NCBI RefSeq assembly: GCF_038502225.1
Contig: NC_091303.1
Span: 28,134,635 to 28,198,634, forward strand
Direction of reading: 5' to 3'
Source of the DNA: Cherax quadricarinatus
Taxonomy: Eukaryota > Arthropoda > Malacostraca > Decapoda > Parastacidae
Length of the DNA stretch: 64,000 bases
The notes beneath the pieces are model-generated. The model saw nothing but the letters and a program-made list of their open reading frames with translations. It was not told the DNA's origin and did not search any database. Shown here piece by piece: positions 35,701 to 45,932 of this stretch (the stretch's first letter is position 1; each line of letters starts with the position of its first letter). Made by a program: the position numbers and the translations under genes.

Positions 35701-36560
35701 ATAGCATTACCAATCACTTGTGAGAGTACATGGTATGGCAGTACCCATCACTTGTGAGAGTACATGGTATGGTAGTACCCATCACTTGTGAGAGTACATG
35801 GTATGGTAGTACCCATCACTTGTGAGAGTACATGGTATGGCAGTACCCATCACTTGTGAGAGTACATGGTATGGTAGTACCTACCACTTGTGAGAGTACA
35901 TGGTATGGTAGTACCCATCATTTGTGAGAGTACATGGTATGGTAGTACCCATCACTTGTGAGAGTACGTGGTATGGTAGTACCCATCATTTGTGAGAGAC
36001 CATGGTATGGTAGTACCTATCACTTGTGAGAGTACATGGTATGGCAGTACCTATCACTTGTGAGAGTACATGGTATGGCAGTACCTATCACTTGTGAGAG
36101 TACATGGTATGGTAGTATCTCTCACTTGTGAAAGTACATGGTATGGTAGTACCCATCACTTTTGAGAGTACACGGTATGGTAGTACCTATCACTTGTGAG
36201 AGTACATGGTATGGCAGTACCTATCACTTGTGAGAGTACATGGTATGGCAGTACCTATCACTTGTGAGAGTACATGGTATGGCAGTACCTATCACTTGTG
36301 AGAGTACATGGTATGGCAGTACCCATCACTTGTGAGAGTACATGGTATGGTAGTACCCATCACTTGTGAGAGTACATGGTATGGCAGTACCTATCACTTG
36401 TGAGAGTACATGGTATGGCAGTACCCATCACTTGTGAGAATACATGGTATGGCAGTACCCATCACTTGTGAGAGTACCTGGTATGGCAGTACCCATCACT
36501 TGTGAGAGTACATGGTATGGCAGTACCCACCACTTGTGAGAGTACATGGTATGGTAGTAC
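32774..36560. repeat. 34-bp satellite B, left part
   Basis: About 111 copies of a 34-bp unit (CACTTGTGAGAGTACATGGT plus ATGGTAGTACCCAT). Variable sites are GATAG, GGTAG or GGCAG and CCCATC/CCTATC. The first unit has TACCATGTAC opposite GTACATGGTA (32784-32811), a perfect inverted repeat not present in later units. A block of distinctive variants at about 33960-34670 reappears at 35184-35894, exactly 1,224 bp (36 monomers) downstream. The sequence is unrelated to the 34-bp array at 14-17.7 kb despite the equal period. Confidence 0.98.
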
Positions 36561-36811
36561 CTGGAGGTTACCTGGAGGTTATTCCGGGGATCAACGCCCC
36601 CGCGGCCCGGTCCATGACCATGCCTCCCGATGGATCAGGGCCTGATCAACTAGGCTGTTACTGCTGGCCGCACGCAGTCCAACGTACGAGCCACAACCCG
36701 GCTGATCCGGCACTGACTTTAGGTATCTGTCCAGCTCTCTCTTGAAGGTAGCCAGGGGTTTATTGGTAATTCCCCTAATGCTTGATGGGAGGCTGTTGAA
36801 CAGTTTTGGGC
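36561..36811 (-). mobile_element. Type II LINE 3' end inserted in satellite B
   Basis: The terminus CTGGAGGTTACCTGGAGG is followed by CAACGCCCCCGCGGCCCGGT and GATCAGGGCCTGATCAACTA. The minus reading gives the RT C-terminus FNSLPSSIRGITNKPLATFK and SVPDQPGCGSYVG. The satellite on the left ends TATGGTAGTACC and resumes on the right with TATGGCAGTACC, so about 12 bp of the 34-bp phase is repeated across the element, as expected for a target-site duplication. The copy is 5'-truncated to about 250 bp. Confidence 0.92.
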
Positions 36812-37868
36812 AGTATGGCAGTACCCATCACTTGTGAGAGTACATGGTATGGCAGTACCCATCACTTGTGAGAGTACATGGTATGGCAGTACCCATCACT
36901 TGTGAGAGTACATGGTATGGCAGTACCCATCACTTGTGAGAGTACATGGTATGGCAGTACCCATCACTTGTGAGAGTACATGGTATGGCAGTACCCATCA
37001 CTTGTGAGAGTAGATGGTATGGCAGTACCCATCACTTGTGAGAGTACATGGTATGGCAGTACCCATCACTTGTGAGAGTAGATGGTATGGCAGTACCCAT
37101 CACTTGTGAGAGTAGATGGTATGGCAGTACCCATCACTTGTGAGAGTACATGGTATGGTAGTACCCATCACTTGTGAGAGTACATGGTATGGTAGTACCC
37201 ATCACTTGTGAGAGTACATGGTATGGCAGTACCCATCACTTGTGAGAGTACATGGTATGGCAGTACCCATCACTTGTGAGAGTAGATGGTATGGCAGTAC
37301 CCATCACTTGTGAGAGTACATGGTATGGCAGTACCCATCACTTGTGAGAGTACATGGTATGGCAGTACCCATCACTTGTGAGAGTACATGGTATGGCAGT
37401 ACCCATCACTTGTGAGAGTACATGGTATGGCAGTACCCATCACTTGTGAGAGTAGATGGTATGGCAGTACCCATCACTTGTGAGAGTACATGGTATGGCA
37501 GTACCCATCACTTGTGAGAGTAGATGGTATGGCAGTACCCATCACTTGTGAGAGTAGATGGTATGGCAGTACCCATCACTTGTGAGAATACATGGTATGG
37601 CAGTACCCATCACTTGTGAGAGTACATGGTATGGCAGTACCCATCACTTGTGAGAGTACATGGTATGGCAGTACCCATCACTTGTGAGAGTACATGGTAT
37701 GGCAGTACCCATCACTTGTGAGAGTACATGGTATGGCAGTACCCATCACTTGTGAGAGTACATGGTATGGTAGTACCCATCACTTGTGAGAGTACATGGT
37801 ATGGTAGTACCCATCACTTGTGAGAGTACATGGTATGGTAGTACCCATCACTTGTGAGAGTACATGGT
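36812..37868. repeat. 34-bp satellite B, right part
   Basis: About 31 further copies of the same monomer, more uniform than the left part. Most are the GGCAG..CCCATC form, with a local GTAGATGG variant (for AGTACATGG) absent left of the LINE. It ends abruptly at a minus-strand type I LINE. Confidence 0.97.
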
Positions 37869-38140
37869 AACAATTTTTGCGAGGCGGTCGGTGATGACTT
37901 CCAAGTGTTTTCTACTCCCGGAGCCCGGTCATGGGCCAGGCTTCTCTGGTGCATGCCTGGTCAACCAGGCTGTTACTGCTGGTGGTCCGCTGCCTCACAT
38001 ATCCATGACAGCCTGGTTGATCTGGCACCTAGTTAAGATACTTGTCCAGTTTCCTCCTGAAGATTTCTAAACTTGTCTCAGCAGTGCATCTGATATCTTT
38101 TTGGTAAGATGTTGAATAGTCTGGGACCATGGAATTAAAT
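37869..38140 (-). mobile_element. Type I LINE 3' end
   Basis: The plus strand reads CGGAGCCCGGTCATGGGCCA, GCTTCTCTGGTGCATGCCTG and GTCAACCAGGCTGTTACTGC, then the complement of the LINE C-terminus (LVSYQKDIRCTAETSLEIFR-like on minus). It is the reverse complement of the 851-1215 type. It directly borders satellite B. Confidence 0.85.
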
Positions 38141-38875
38141 ATTACATGATAAGGTGCGTTGCACGCTGACGTTGTAGTCATGTCCTGACGCCCTGTAACT
38201 AGAACCAGCAGAGGTGTTGGATTAGGGGGGAGGGTTAGAGGTATGGAGGGGTAATTAGGGTGGTGGTAAAGGTGAGGGCGAGTAAGCATGATAGCGTCAT
38301 GAGAGGGATGGGAGGGGGAAAGGGAAAGCGGCAGGTGAGGGGTCTATATGTCCAGGTTTCCCTCGATCAATACTTGGGGAGCACGACGCGTCCACCCCAG
38401 CCAAACACTAAGCGCTCTAGCCAACACTACACGCGCCCTCCCTCAGGCTACGCTTCTTGTGGTTATAACCTCACCACAACACTGATAACCATGAGTACAT
38501 ACCATTATTAATACTACTATCACCACAACCACTCCTAGAACATCCAAGTAAAGTAGAAAATTCAAGGAAGTTCCCATGATTTTTTTAAACTACCTTACTG
38601 AAAATTGCTAGGAGCCCCTTTCACAGTCCAACACACAAAGAATCATACCCAACAAAATGTGTGTATTACCGTATTATGTAAAGTCAAAAGTAACTAAGTT
38701 TGGAAGAATCTTGGGCCATTATCGAGGGATAACCGAGAGAAAATGCAGAGGATAAACAGAGAAGACCAGACGACAGGTAGGAAAAAGGTGGTGGCTGGGT
38801 AGTGGTGGTTGGTTGTGAGTGGTCGATTGTGGTTGTTTGGTTGGTGGGTGGTAATACTAGAATTACTATATTAAT
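38141..38875. other. Unassigned spacer
   Basis: G-rich at 38220-38340 and GT-rich at about 38785-38850. No gene, RNA or recognisable element. Confidence 0.5.
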
Positions 38876-38879
38876 TATT

Positions 38880-39430
38880 TCTCCACAGTTTCGTAACATT
38901 ATTTACGGATGACAAAATCAGGATGAAAATTACCCCGGCAGAAGGCAGGTAAAAACTGCGAAATATAAACAAAGTGTTTGACAAAAGCAGTAGAGAATAA
39001 CATAACGTTCTATGGTGACAAGTTAGAAATGTAATGATTGGAGAACTTTTAAGAGATACTCTATGTAAATCCCAAAGGGATTAAAAAAATAGAAAGAAAA
39101 TAATATGTGAAGAAAGTGGATGTAATAAGGTCAGCTGACCTTTCTTTCAAAGAATACAATAAAACAAATGTCAAGACAGCCAGGAGAAATGAGGTCGTTA
39201 ACGAGAACCTTCAGAACAAGGCAAACAGTGCCAATGGTGACAGTATTCAAATAGCTTGTGCTCTCTTGCTTAAAGTATTGTTCAGTGTTGACGGCCCCGT
39301 CCAGGGAAGGGGAGATAACGCTGGAAAAGGCAAGATCATTAACGGTCTGCACAGAAGAAATAAAACATTTAAATTATCAGAAATGCCTCAATTCCTAAAT
39401 ATGTACTTACTGGAGCAGAGGAGAGAGAGA

Positions 39431-39486
<56 letters not shown>

Positions 39487-39845
39487 CACATAATATATAC
39501 GTGGAAGATACTTGAGGGTCGTGGCTTGGAGTGAAAGAAAGCATAAAATAAACGCAGTGAAAAGGAGAGGTGGGCAAAATAAGAGAACATTACATCAACA
39601 TCCGTGGTCCAGACTATTCAACATTTTACCATAAGAAACACTGCTGGGATATGCGTAGAAGTCCTCAAGAGGAGACTCGTTAAGTCTATACCTGCGGCAA
39701 GTGCCTGATCAACCCGGCTGTGATAGACATGTGAGTTAGCGGGCTACCAGCAACAATAGTCTGGTTGATCAGACAGACCTGGGCCAGAGCTGGGCTGCGG
39801 GAGAAGGAAAACTCTGGAAACCCATCAAAGGTATAAAAATGTAAC
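38880..39845 (+). pseudogene. Decayed type I LINE: RT motif C to 3' tail
   Basis: Opens with LTDDKIRMKITPAEG, a damaged FADDTKI box with one residue lost, then INKVF. ADLSFKEYNKTNVKTARRNE and ENLQNKANSANGDSIQIACA match the C-terminal RT region of 5.8 kb, and LNMYLLEQRRER follows at 39400. A GA microsatellite interrupts it here. The tail GGGCTGCGGGAGAAGGAAAA then CTCTGGAAACCCATCAAAGG ends near 39835. Several frames, many stops; dead. Confidence 0.82.
39421..39484. repeat. (GA)n microsatellite inside a LINE remnant
   Basis: About 60 bp of GA with one AAGG interruption. It sits at the RRERRDRYMI-like, naturally GA-rich arginine-codon stretch of the LINE ORF, from which it probably expanded. Confidence 0.97.
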
Positions 39846-40169
39846 GTAATATTGCTACCACCATCTTATTCCCCTCTCCCCAACCTGTCTTTGGTATTTC
39901 TGGTTGAGTTAAGACTATACAACAGATCAAGAGTTTAGAGCTTCTTCTCTCATTGTGATTTATTTCTTAATTATTTCAGCCCCGGAATTGTGACTTTCGT
40001 TCTCCATGGTATGTAAACATCTTTGATATTCAGAATTTATTAAAAATACGGATTTTATATTTTAAAATCTGCAGTAATAATATCGTGGCTGCTATGGTGA
40101 GCAACTAGACTGTTAGTGCTGTCCACAGAAAATATTTGATTCTTATGAGGAGTGACAGAAAGACACAGT
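39846..40169. other. Unassigned AT-rich spacer
   Basis: No gene, RNA or recognised repeat was seen. Confidence 0.5.
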
Positions 40170-40285
40170 GAGTGTGTGTACTCACCTAATTGTGGTTGCA
40201 GGGCTCGAGACTCGGCTCCTGGCTCCGCCTCTTCACTGAGTGCTACTAGGTCCTCGCTCTCCCTGCTCCATACCTCATACCTCAG
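40170..40285 (-). mobile_element. Type III LINE 3' tail
   Basis: The plus strand reads GTGTGTGTACTCACCTAATT then GTGGTTGCAGGGCTCGAGAC and GGCTCCGCCTCTTCACTGAG, the reverse complement of the type III 3' end (compare 48240-48350). A few GT steps lie beyond its 3' end. Its 5' break is followed at once by the GT-rich minisatellite. Confidence 0.85.
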
Positions 40286-43271
40286 GTGGTGTTGGTGGTG
40301 GCAGGGTGTGTTGGTGGTGGCAGGGTGTGTTGGTGGTGGCAGGGTGTGTTGGTGGTGGCAGGGTGTGTTGGTGGTGGCAGAATGTGTTGGTGGTGGCAGG
40401 GTGTGTTGATGGTGGCAGGGTGTGTTGGTGGTGGCAGGGTGTGTTGGTGGTGGCAGAGTGTGTTGGTGGTGGCAGGGTGTGTTGGTGGTGGCAGGGTGTG
40501 TTGGTGGTGGCAGAGTGTGTTGGTGGTGGCAGGGTGTGTTGGTGGTGGCAGAATGTGTTGGTGGTGGCAGGGTGTGTTGGTGGTGGCAGGGTGTGTTGGT
40601 GGTGGCAGGGTGTGTTGGTGGTGGCAGGGTGTGTTGGTGGCAGGGTGTGTTGGTGGTGGCAGGGTGTGTTGGTGGTGGCAGAGTGTGTTGGTGGTGGCAG
40701 GGTGTGTTGGTGGTGGCAGTGTTGGTGGCAGGGTGTGTTGGTGGTGGCAGAATGTGTTGGTGGTGGCAGGGTGTGTTGGTGGTGGCAGGGTGTGTTGGTG
40801 GTGGCAGGGTGTGTTGGTGGTGGCAGGGTGTGTTGGTGGTGGCAGGGTGTGTTGGTGGCAGGGTGTGTTGGTGGTGGCAGGGTGTGTTGGTGGTGGCAGA
40901 GTGTGTTGGTGGTGGCAGAGTGTGTTGGTGGTGGCAGGGTGTGTTGGTGGCAGGGTGTGTTGGTGGTGGCAGGGTGTGTTGGTGGTGGCAGAATGTGTTG
41001 GTGGTGGCAGGGTGTGTTGATGGTGGCAGGGTGTGTTGATGGTGGCAGGGTGTGTTGGTGGTGGCAGGGTGTGTTGGTGGTGGCAGGGTGTGTTGGTGGT
41101 GGCAGGGTGTGTTGGTGGGGGTAGGTGGTGTTGGTGGTGGCAGGGTGTGTTGGCGGTGGCAGGGTGTGTTGGTGGTGGCAGGGTGTGTCGGTGGTGCAGG
41201 GTGTATTGGTGGTGGCAGGGTGTGTTGGTGGTGGCAGGGTGTGTTGGTGGTGGCAGAATGTGTTGGTGGTGGCAGAATGTGTTGGTGGTGGCAGAATGTG
41301 TTGGTGGTGGCAGGGTGTGTTGATGGTGGCAGGGTGTGTTGGTGGTGGCAGGGTGTGTTGGTGGTGGCAGGGTGTGTTGGTGGTGGCAGGGTGTGTTGGT
41401 GGGGGTAGGTGGTGTTGGTGGTGGCAGGGTGTGCTGGTGGGGGTAGGGTGTGTTGGTGGTGGCAGGGTGTGTTGGTGGGGGTAGGTGGTGTTGGTGGTGG
41501 CAGGGTGTGTTGGTGGTGGCAGGGTGTGTTGGTGGTGGCAGGGTGTGTTGGTGGTGGCAGGGTGTGTTGGTGGTGGCAGGGTGTGTTGGTGGTTGCAGGG
41601 TGTGTTGGTGGCAGGGTGTGTTGGTGGTGGCAGGGAGTGTTGGTGGGGGAGGTGGTGTTGGTGGGGGAGGTGGTGTTGGTGGTGGCAGGGTGTGTTGGTG
41701 GAGGTAGGGTGTGTTGGTGGTGGCAGGGTGTGTTGGTGGTGGCAGGGTGTGTTGGTGGGGGTAGGTGGTGGTGGTGATAGGTGGTGTTGGTGATGGTAGT
41801 TGGTGTTGGTGGGGGTAGTTGGTGTTGGTGGGGGTAGTTGGTGTTGGTGGGGGTGGGTGGTGTTGGTGGTGGTAATTGGTGTTGGTGATGGTAGTTGGTG
41901 TTGGTAGTTGGTGTTGGTGGGGGTAGTTGGTGTTGGTGGGGGTAGTTGGTGTTGGTTGGGTAGATGTTGGTGGGGGTAGGTGGTGTTGATGGAGGTAGGT
42001 GGTGTTGGTAGTGGTAGGTGGTGTTGGTGTGGGTAGGTGGTGTTGGTGGGGGTGGGTGGTGTTGATAGGAGTAGGTGGTACTGATGTGGGTAAGTGGTGT
42101 TAGTGGTGTTGGTGGGGGTAGGTGGTGTTGGTGGGGGTAGGTGGTGTTGGTGGGGGTAGGTGGCGTTGGTGGGGGTAAGTGGTGTTGGTAGGTGGTGTTG
42201 GTGTTGGTAGGTGGTGTTGGTAGGTGGTGTTGGTAGTGGTAGGTGGTGTTGGTAGTGGTAGGTGGTGTTGGTGGTGGTAGGTGGTGTTGGTGGTGGCAGG
42301 GTGTATTGGTGGGGTAGGTGGTGGTGGTGGTGGGGGTAGGTGGTGGTAGGTGGTGTTGGTGGTGGTAGGTGGTGTTGGTGGTGCTAGGTGGTGTTGGTGG
42401 GGGTAAGTGGTGTTGGTAGGTGGTGTTGGTGTTGGTAGGTGGTGTTGGTGTTGGTAGGTGGTGTTGGTAGTGGTAGGTGGTGTTGGTAGTGGTAGGTGGT
42501 GTTGGTGGTGGTAGGTGGTGTTGGTGGGGGTAGGTGGTGTTGGTAGTGGTAGGTGGTGTTGGTAGTGGTAGGTGGTGTTGGTGGTGGTAGGTGGTGTTGG
42601 TAGTGGTAGGTGGTGTTGGTAGTGGTAGGTGGTGTTGGTGGTGGTAGGTGGTGTTGGTGGTGGTAGGTGGTGTTGGTGGTGGCAGGGTGTATTGGTGGGG
42701 TAGGTTGTGGTGGTGGTGGGGGTAGGTGGTGGTAGGTGGTGTTGGTGGTGGTAGGTGGTGTTGGTGGGGGTAGGTGGCGTTGGTGGGGGTAAGTGGTGTT
42801 GGTAGGTGGTGTTGGTGTTGGTAGGTGGTGTTGGTGTTGGTAGGTGGTGTTGGTAGTGGTAGGTGGTGTTGGTAGTGGTAGGTGGTGTTGGTGGTGGTAG
42901 GTGGTGTTGGTGGTGGCCGGGGGTATTGGTGGGGTAGGTGGTGGTGGTGGTGGGGGTAGGTGGTGGTAGGTGGTGTTGGTGGTGGTAGGTGGTGTTGGTG
43001 GTGCTAGGTGGTGTTGGTGAGGGCAGGGTGTATTTGTGGGGGTAGTTGGTGTTGGTGGGGGTAGGTGGTGTTGGTTGGGGTAGGTGGTATTGGTGGTGGT
43101 AGGTGGTATTGGTGGTGGTAGGTGGTGTTAGTGGGGGTAGGTGGTGTTGGTGGGGGTAGGTGGTGTTGGGTGGGAGGGTAGGTGTTGGTGGGGGTAGGTA
43201 GTGTCGGTGGGGGTAGGTGGTGTTGGTGGTGGTAGGTAGTTTCTGTGGGAGGTAGATAGTGTTGGTGGGGG
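40286..43271. repeat. 19-bp GT-rich minisatellite, left part
   Basis: Units of TTGGTGGTGGCAGGGTGTG (19 bp) dominate 40286-41770; variants are AGAATGTG, AGAGTGTG and TTGATGG. From about 41770 the unit becomes TAGGTGGTGTTGGTGGGGG with many length variants. A roughly 480-bp segment with GGCAGGGTGTATTGGTGGGG recurs at about 42290, 42680 and, as GGCCGGGGGTATTGG, at 42910, implying segmental duplication. The plus strand has little C. Apparent ORFs (CVGGGRVCWWWQGVLV) are repeat shadows in three frames. Confidence 0.95.
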
Positions 43272-43552
43272 TTACCTGGAGGTTATTCCGGGGATCAACG
43301 CCCCCGCGGCCCGGTCCACGACCAGGCCTCCCGATGGATCAGGGCCTGATCAACTAGGCTGTTACTGCTGGCCGCACGCAGTCCGACGTACGAGCCACAG
43401 CCCGGCTGATCCGGCACTGACTTTAGGTATCTGTCCAGCTCTCTCTTGAAGGCAGCCAGGGGTTTATTGGCAATTCCCCTAATGCTTGATGGGAGGCTGT
43501 TGAACAGTTTTGGGCCCCGGACACTTATGGTGTTTTCTCTTAGTGTACCAAT
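43272..43552 (-). mobile_element. Type II LINE 3' end inserted in the 19-bp minisatellite
   Basis: TTACCTGGAGGTTATTCCGG then CAACGCCCCCGCGGCCCGGT and CCGCACGCAGTCCGACGTAC, nearly identical to 36561-36811 but about 30 bp longer at its 5' end (GGACACTTATGGTGTTTTCT). The minisatellite continues on both sides. The target duplication cannot be resolved because the flanks are repetitive. Confidence 0.92.
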
Positions 43553-43800
43553 GGTAGGTGTTAGTAGGTAGTGTTGGTGGGGGTAGGTGGTGTTGGTGGA
43601 GGTAGGTGGTGTTGGTGGAGGTAGGTGGTGTTGGTGGTGGTAGGTAGTTTCGGTGGGAGGTAGATAGTGTTGGTGGGGGTAGGTGGTATTGGTGGGGGTA
43701 GGTGGAGTTGGTTGGGGTGGTAGGTGTTAGTAGGTAGTGTCGGTGGGAGGTAGTGTTGGTGGGGGTAGGTGGTGTTGGTTGAGGGGGTAGGTGTTGAGGA
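43553..43800. repeat. 19-bp GT-rich minisatellite, right part
   Basis: Continuation of the TAGGTGGTGTTGGTGGGGG family with TTAGTAGGTAGTG variants. It fades out at GAGGGGGTAGGTGTTGAGGA. Confidence 0.9.
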
Positions 43801-44030
43801 GGTCAAGACAACAGTGCTCAAGGCGCCTCCTCACTCAACAACCTCCAGGGAAGTGAAACTAAGTGAGCCTCAACTCCTGGTTTACATGTCAACACAACCT
43901 TCAACTCCACAACACTGTCACTCAACTTTGTTATTGTGTCTACTTACCTACCTAGTGTGTAGCTGTTTATGATTCAACTGATTACCGGCTCCTCTTCCCC
44001 CCCCCCAAACACAAACAAACACACATCTCG
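43801..44030. other. Unassigned spacer
   Basis: No gene or repeat recognised, apart from a C-run at 43996-44006 and short ACA repeats before the hairpin. Confidence 0.5.
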
Positions 44031-44107
44031 GTAGTACCAGTACCAGTAACCAGTGTCAGTGGTAGCGAGTCACTACTACTGACACTGGTAACTGGTACTG
44101 GTACTAC
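44031..44107. repeat. 30-bp-arm inverted repeat
   Basis: The left arm 44031-44060 begins GTAGTACCAGTACCAGT and the right arm 44078-44107 ends ACTGGTACTGGTACTAC. They pair over 30 bp with one mismatch, around a 17-bp spacer. The arms are built from CCAGTA-like steps. A related unpaired stretch (GTAACCAGTTACCAGTAACC) stands at about 47174. Confidence 0.93.
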
Positions 44108-44312
44108 TGAGATTTTGTTATTCACTGTTACAGCTGACCTTAGAATGTTTGGAGCGCCGCTCACCCCTAGGAACCATCTCGTGAGTCAGTCGTACAGATA
44201 GGGAGCAGAGAGGCAGGTCAGGCTGGGCGCTTGCCATATATTCCGTTTTAATTATACTCCATTATTGCCTATGTGAGTATCATTTACCCAATCCACGTAA
44301 CCGAACCCAAGG
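44108..44312. repeat. Possible dispersed repeat, copy 1
   Basis: Downstream of the hairpin, AATTATACTCCATTATTGCC, TATGTGAGTATCATTTACCC and AATCCACGTAACCGAACCC align in order with 47360-47420 (CCTACGTGAGTATTTCTTAC, CTAATCCACGTGTCGAACTC). Both loci start with CCAGTAACCAGTGT. No coding capacity or known class. Confidence 0.45.
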
Positions 44313-44699
44313 GGACACACACACACACTGCCCAATATGGGACTAGGCCCCCTTGGTCGAGTGCCTGATCGACTAGGCTGATGTATCATTTGTTTCATGA
44401 ATTGGACTAATTTTTCATTTGAAAACTTCTGCCTTACTGGAGTCAAATCTCTCAGTCTGCTTGTAGAAGACTAAACTCTTGGACAACAGGATTGTATTAT
44501 TATATGGTTATATCAGTAAATATTTACAAAAACATTTAATGGCATGTTGTTCGTGTTTAAGTTGAAATAGCCGATGTTGTAGAAAAACTTTCAATTTGTC
44601 ATTTTTTTTTCTTCATCTCGTTCAATAATTCGTCAGACGTGAATAGCTATACAATAATTTCCGTAGTCACGTGAATATTCAAGCAGGTTCAATCGGCTA
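44313..44699. other. Spacer with weak LINE-tail words
   Basis: GTGCCTGATCGACTAGGCTG at about 44360 resembles the GATCAACTAGGCTGT part of type II tails. The rest is AT-rich with no recognised feature. Confidence 0.4.
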
Positions 44700-44785
44700 G
44701 TTTCTTCACCTTCACCTGGTCATGGACTGGGTCAGTGGGGGCGTTGACCCCAGAACACCCTCCAGGTAGGTAAACCTGTCTACAG
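44700..44785 (+). mobile_element. Type II LINE 3'-terminal scrap
   Basis: TGGTCATGGACTGGGTCAGT then GGGGGCGTTGACCCCAGAAC and CCTCCAGGTAGGTAAAC: the sense-strand type II terminus, about 80 bp. It is another very short 3' end. Confidence 0.75.
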
Positions 44786-44829
44786 TGTAGTCTGTGTCAA
44801 AGCATTCTTTCTTATTTAGTGATTCATGA

Positions 44830-45425
44830 CGTATTTGGTCATAATAATGGAAACAGTGCCAATGGTGACACTTCAAATCACTCGTGCTCTATTATTTGGA
44901 GCATACTGCTCATTGTTGACGGTCCCGTTCAGATATAAGAGAGATCAAGCTGGAACAGATATAGACAGTATAGCATTTAATTTACTGGGAACGACTTAAG
45001 TCCTAAATGTGTTCAGTGTAGCGGAGGAGTTGTATGATATGTACTTGGAAAGTACCTGAGGGCCTTGTCCCAAAACTGCACACTGTCATAACAACATATT
45101 GGAGGGAGAGATATGGGAGGAAGCGCAAAATACACCCCGTGAAAAGCAGGGGGGGGGGCCGTGGGCACAGCAAGAGAACATGGTATCAACATCCGTGGTT
45201 CCAGACTATTCAACATCTTACCAGAAGATATCAGAAATACTGCTGTGACAAGTGTATTAGTCTTCAAGAGGAACTGGACAAGTATCTTCACCAGGAGTCA
45301 GATCAACCAGGCTGTGTTGGATATGTAGGCTAGCGGGCCACCAGCAGCAACAGCCTGGTTGACGAGGCTAGCACTAGACGAGCCTGGCTCTGGGAGTAGT
45401 TAAACTTTTCATAATTCATCACAAG
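44830..45425 (+). pseudogene. Type I LINE, C-terminal RT region and 3' tail
   Basis: GGAAACAGTGCCAATGGTGA, then CTCATTGTTGACGGTCCCGT, matches the thumb region. Translation of 45034 on gives MICTWKVPEGLVPKLHTVIT and TYWRERYGRKRKIHPVKSRG, then the NTAVTSVLVFKRNWTS-like C-terminus and GESDQPGCVGYVG. The tail AGCAACAGCCTGGTTGACGA follows, ending near 45425. A G-run (GGGGGGGG at 45151) shifts the frame. Clearly a dead copy. Confidence 0.83.
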
Positions 45426-45539
45426 TATATTAAAGATAAAAATACGGAATGTTTCACTAACTCCACTTACATTTGGTCTTACACAACAACTTGTATTTCC
45501 GTGTACTTGACTGTCTTTGAAAGGTGTTTCCGGTCTAAA

Positions 45540-45755
45540 TAGAGAGTGCAATAGCGACTTAGATGTCAGGAGGGAACTGAACAAGTTCCTCAAATTAGTT
45601 CCTGCTCAGCCAGGGTACGATTCATACGTTGCACAGCATGTTGCAAGCAGTAATAGTCTGGTTGATCAGGTTTCGATCTACCAGGGCTTGTATGGGACCG
45701 GGTCACAGGAGCTCTAACCCCCGGGAACACCCTCAGGCTGCGTTGAGACTTGGAA
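45540..45755 (+). mobile_element. Type II LINE C-terminal end and tail
   Basis: A frame from 45517 gives RRELNKFLKLVPAQPGYDSY then VASSNSLVDQVSIYQGLYG, the type II C-terminus (compare the minus reading of 36561-36811). It is followed by AACCCCCGGGAACACCCTCA. The final CCAGGTAAAC terminus is degraded. Confidence 0.78.
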
Positions 45756-45833
45756 AGGAAGTTGGGAGGGAAGGAGGTAGGGAAAGGGCGAGAGGGAGGG
45801 AAAGGGAGAGAGGAATGGAAAAGAGAGCGAGCG

Positions 45834-45837
<4 letters not shown>

Positions 45838-45925
<88 letters not shown>
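45838..45925. repeat. (GA)n microsatellite
   Basis: About 85 bp of GA in a broader purine-rich tract (45750-45970) with GGGAAGG and GCGAGCGA interruptions. It gives RERERE/SLSLSL shadow frames. Confidence 0.98.

Positions 45926-45932
<7 letters not shown>

Noticed and set aside
40240..41793. Gly/Trp/Cys-rich frames (CVGGGRVCWWWQ)
   Set aside because: Three-frame shadow of a 19-bp GT-rich minisatellite.
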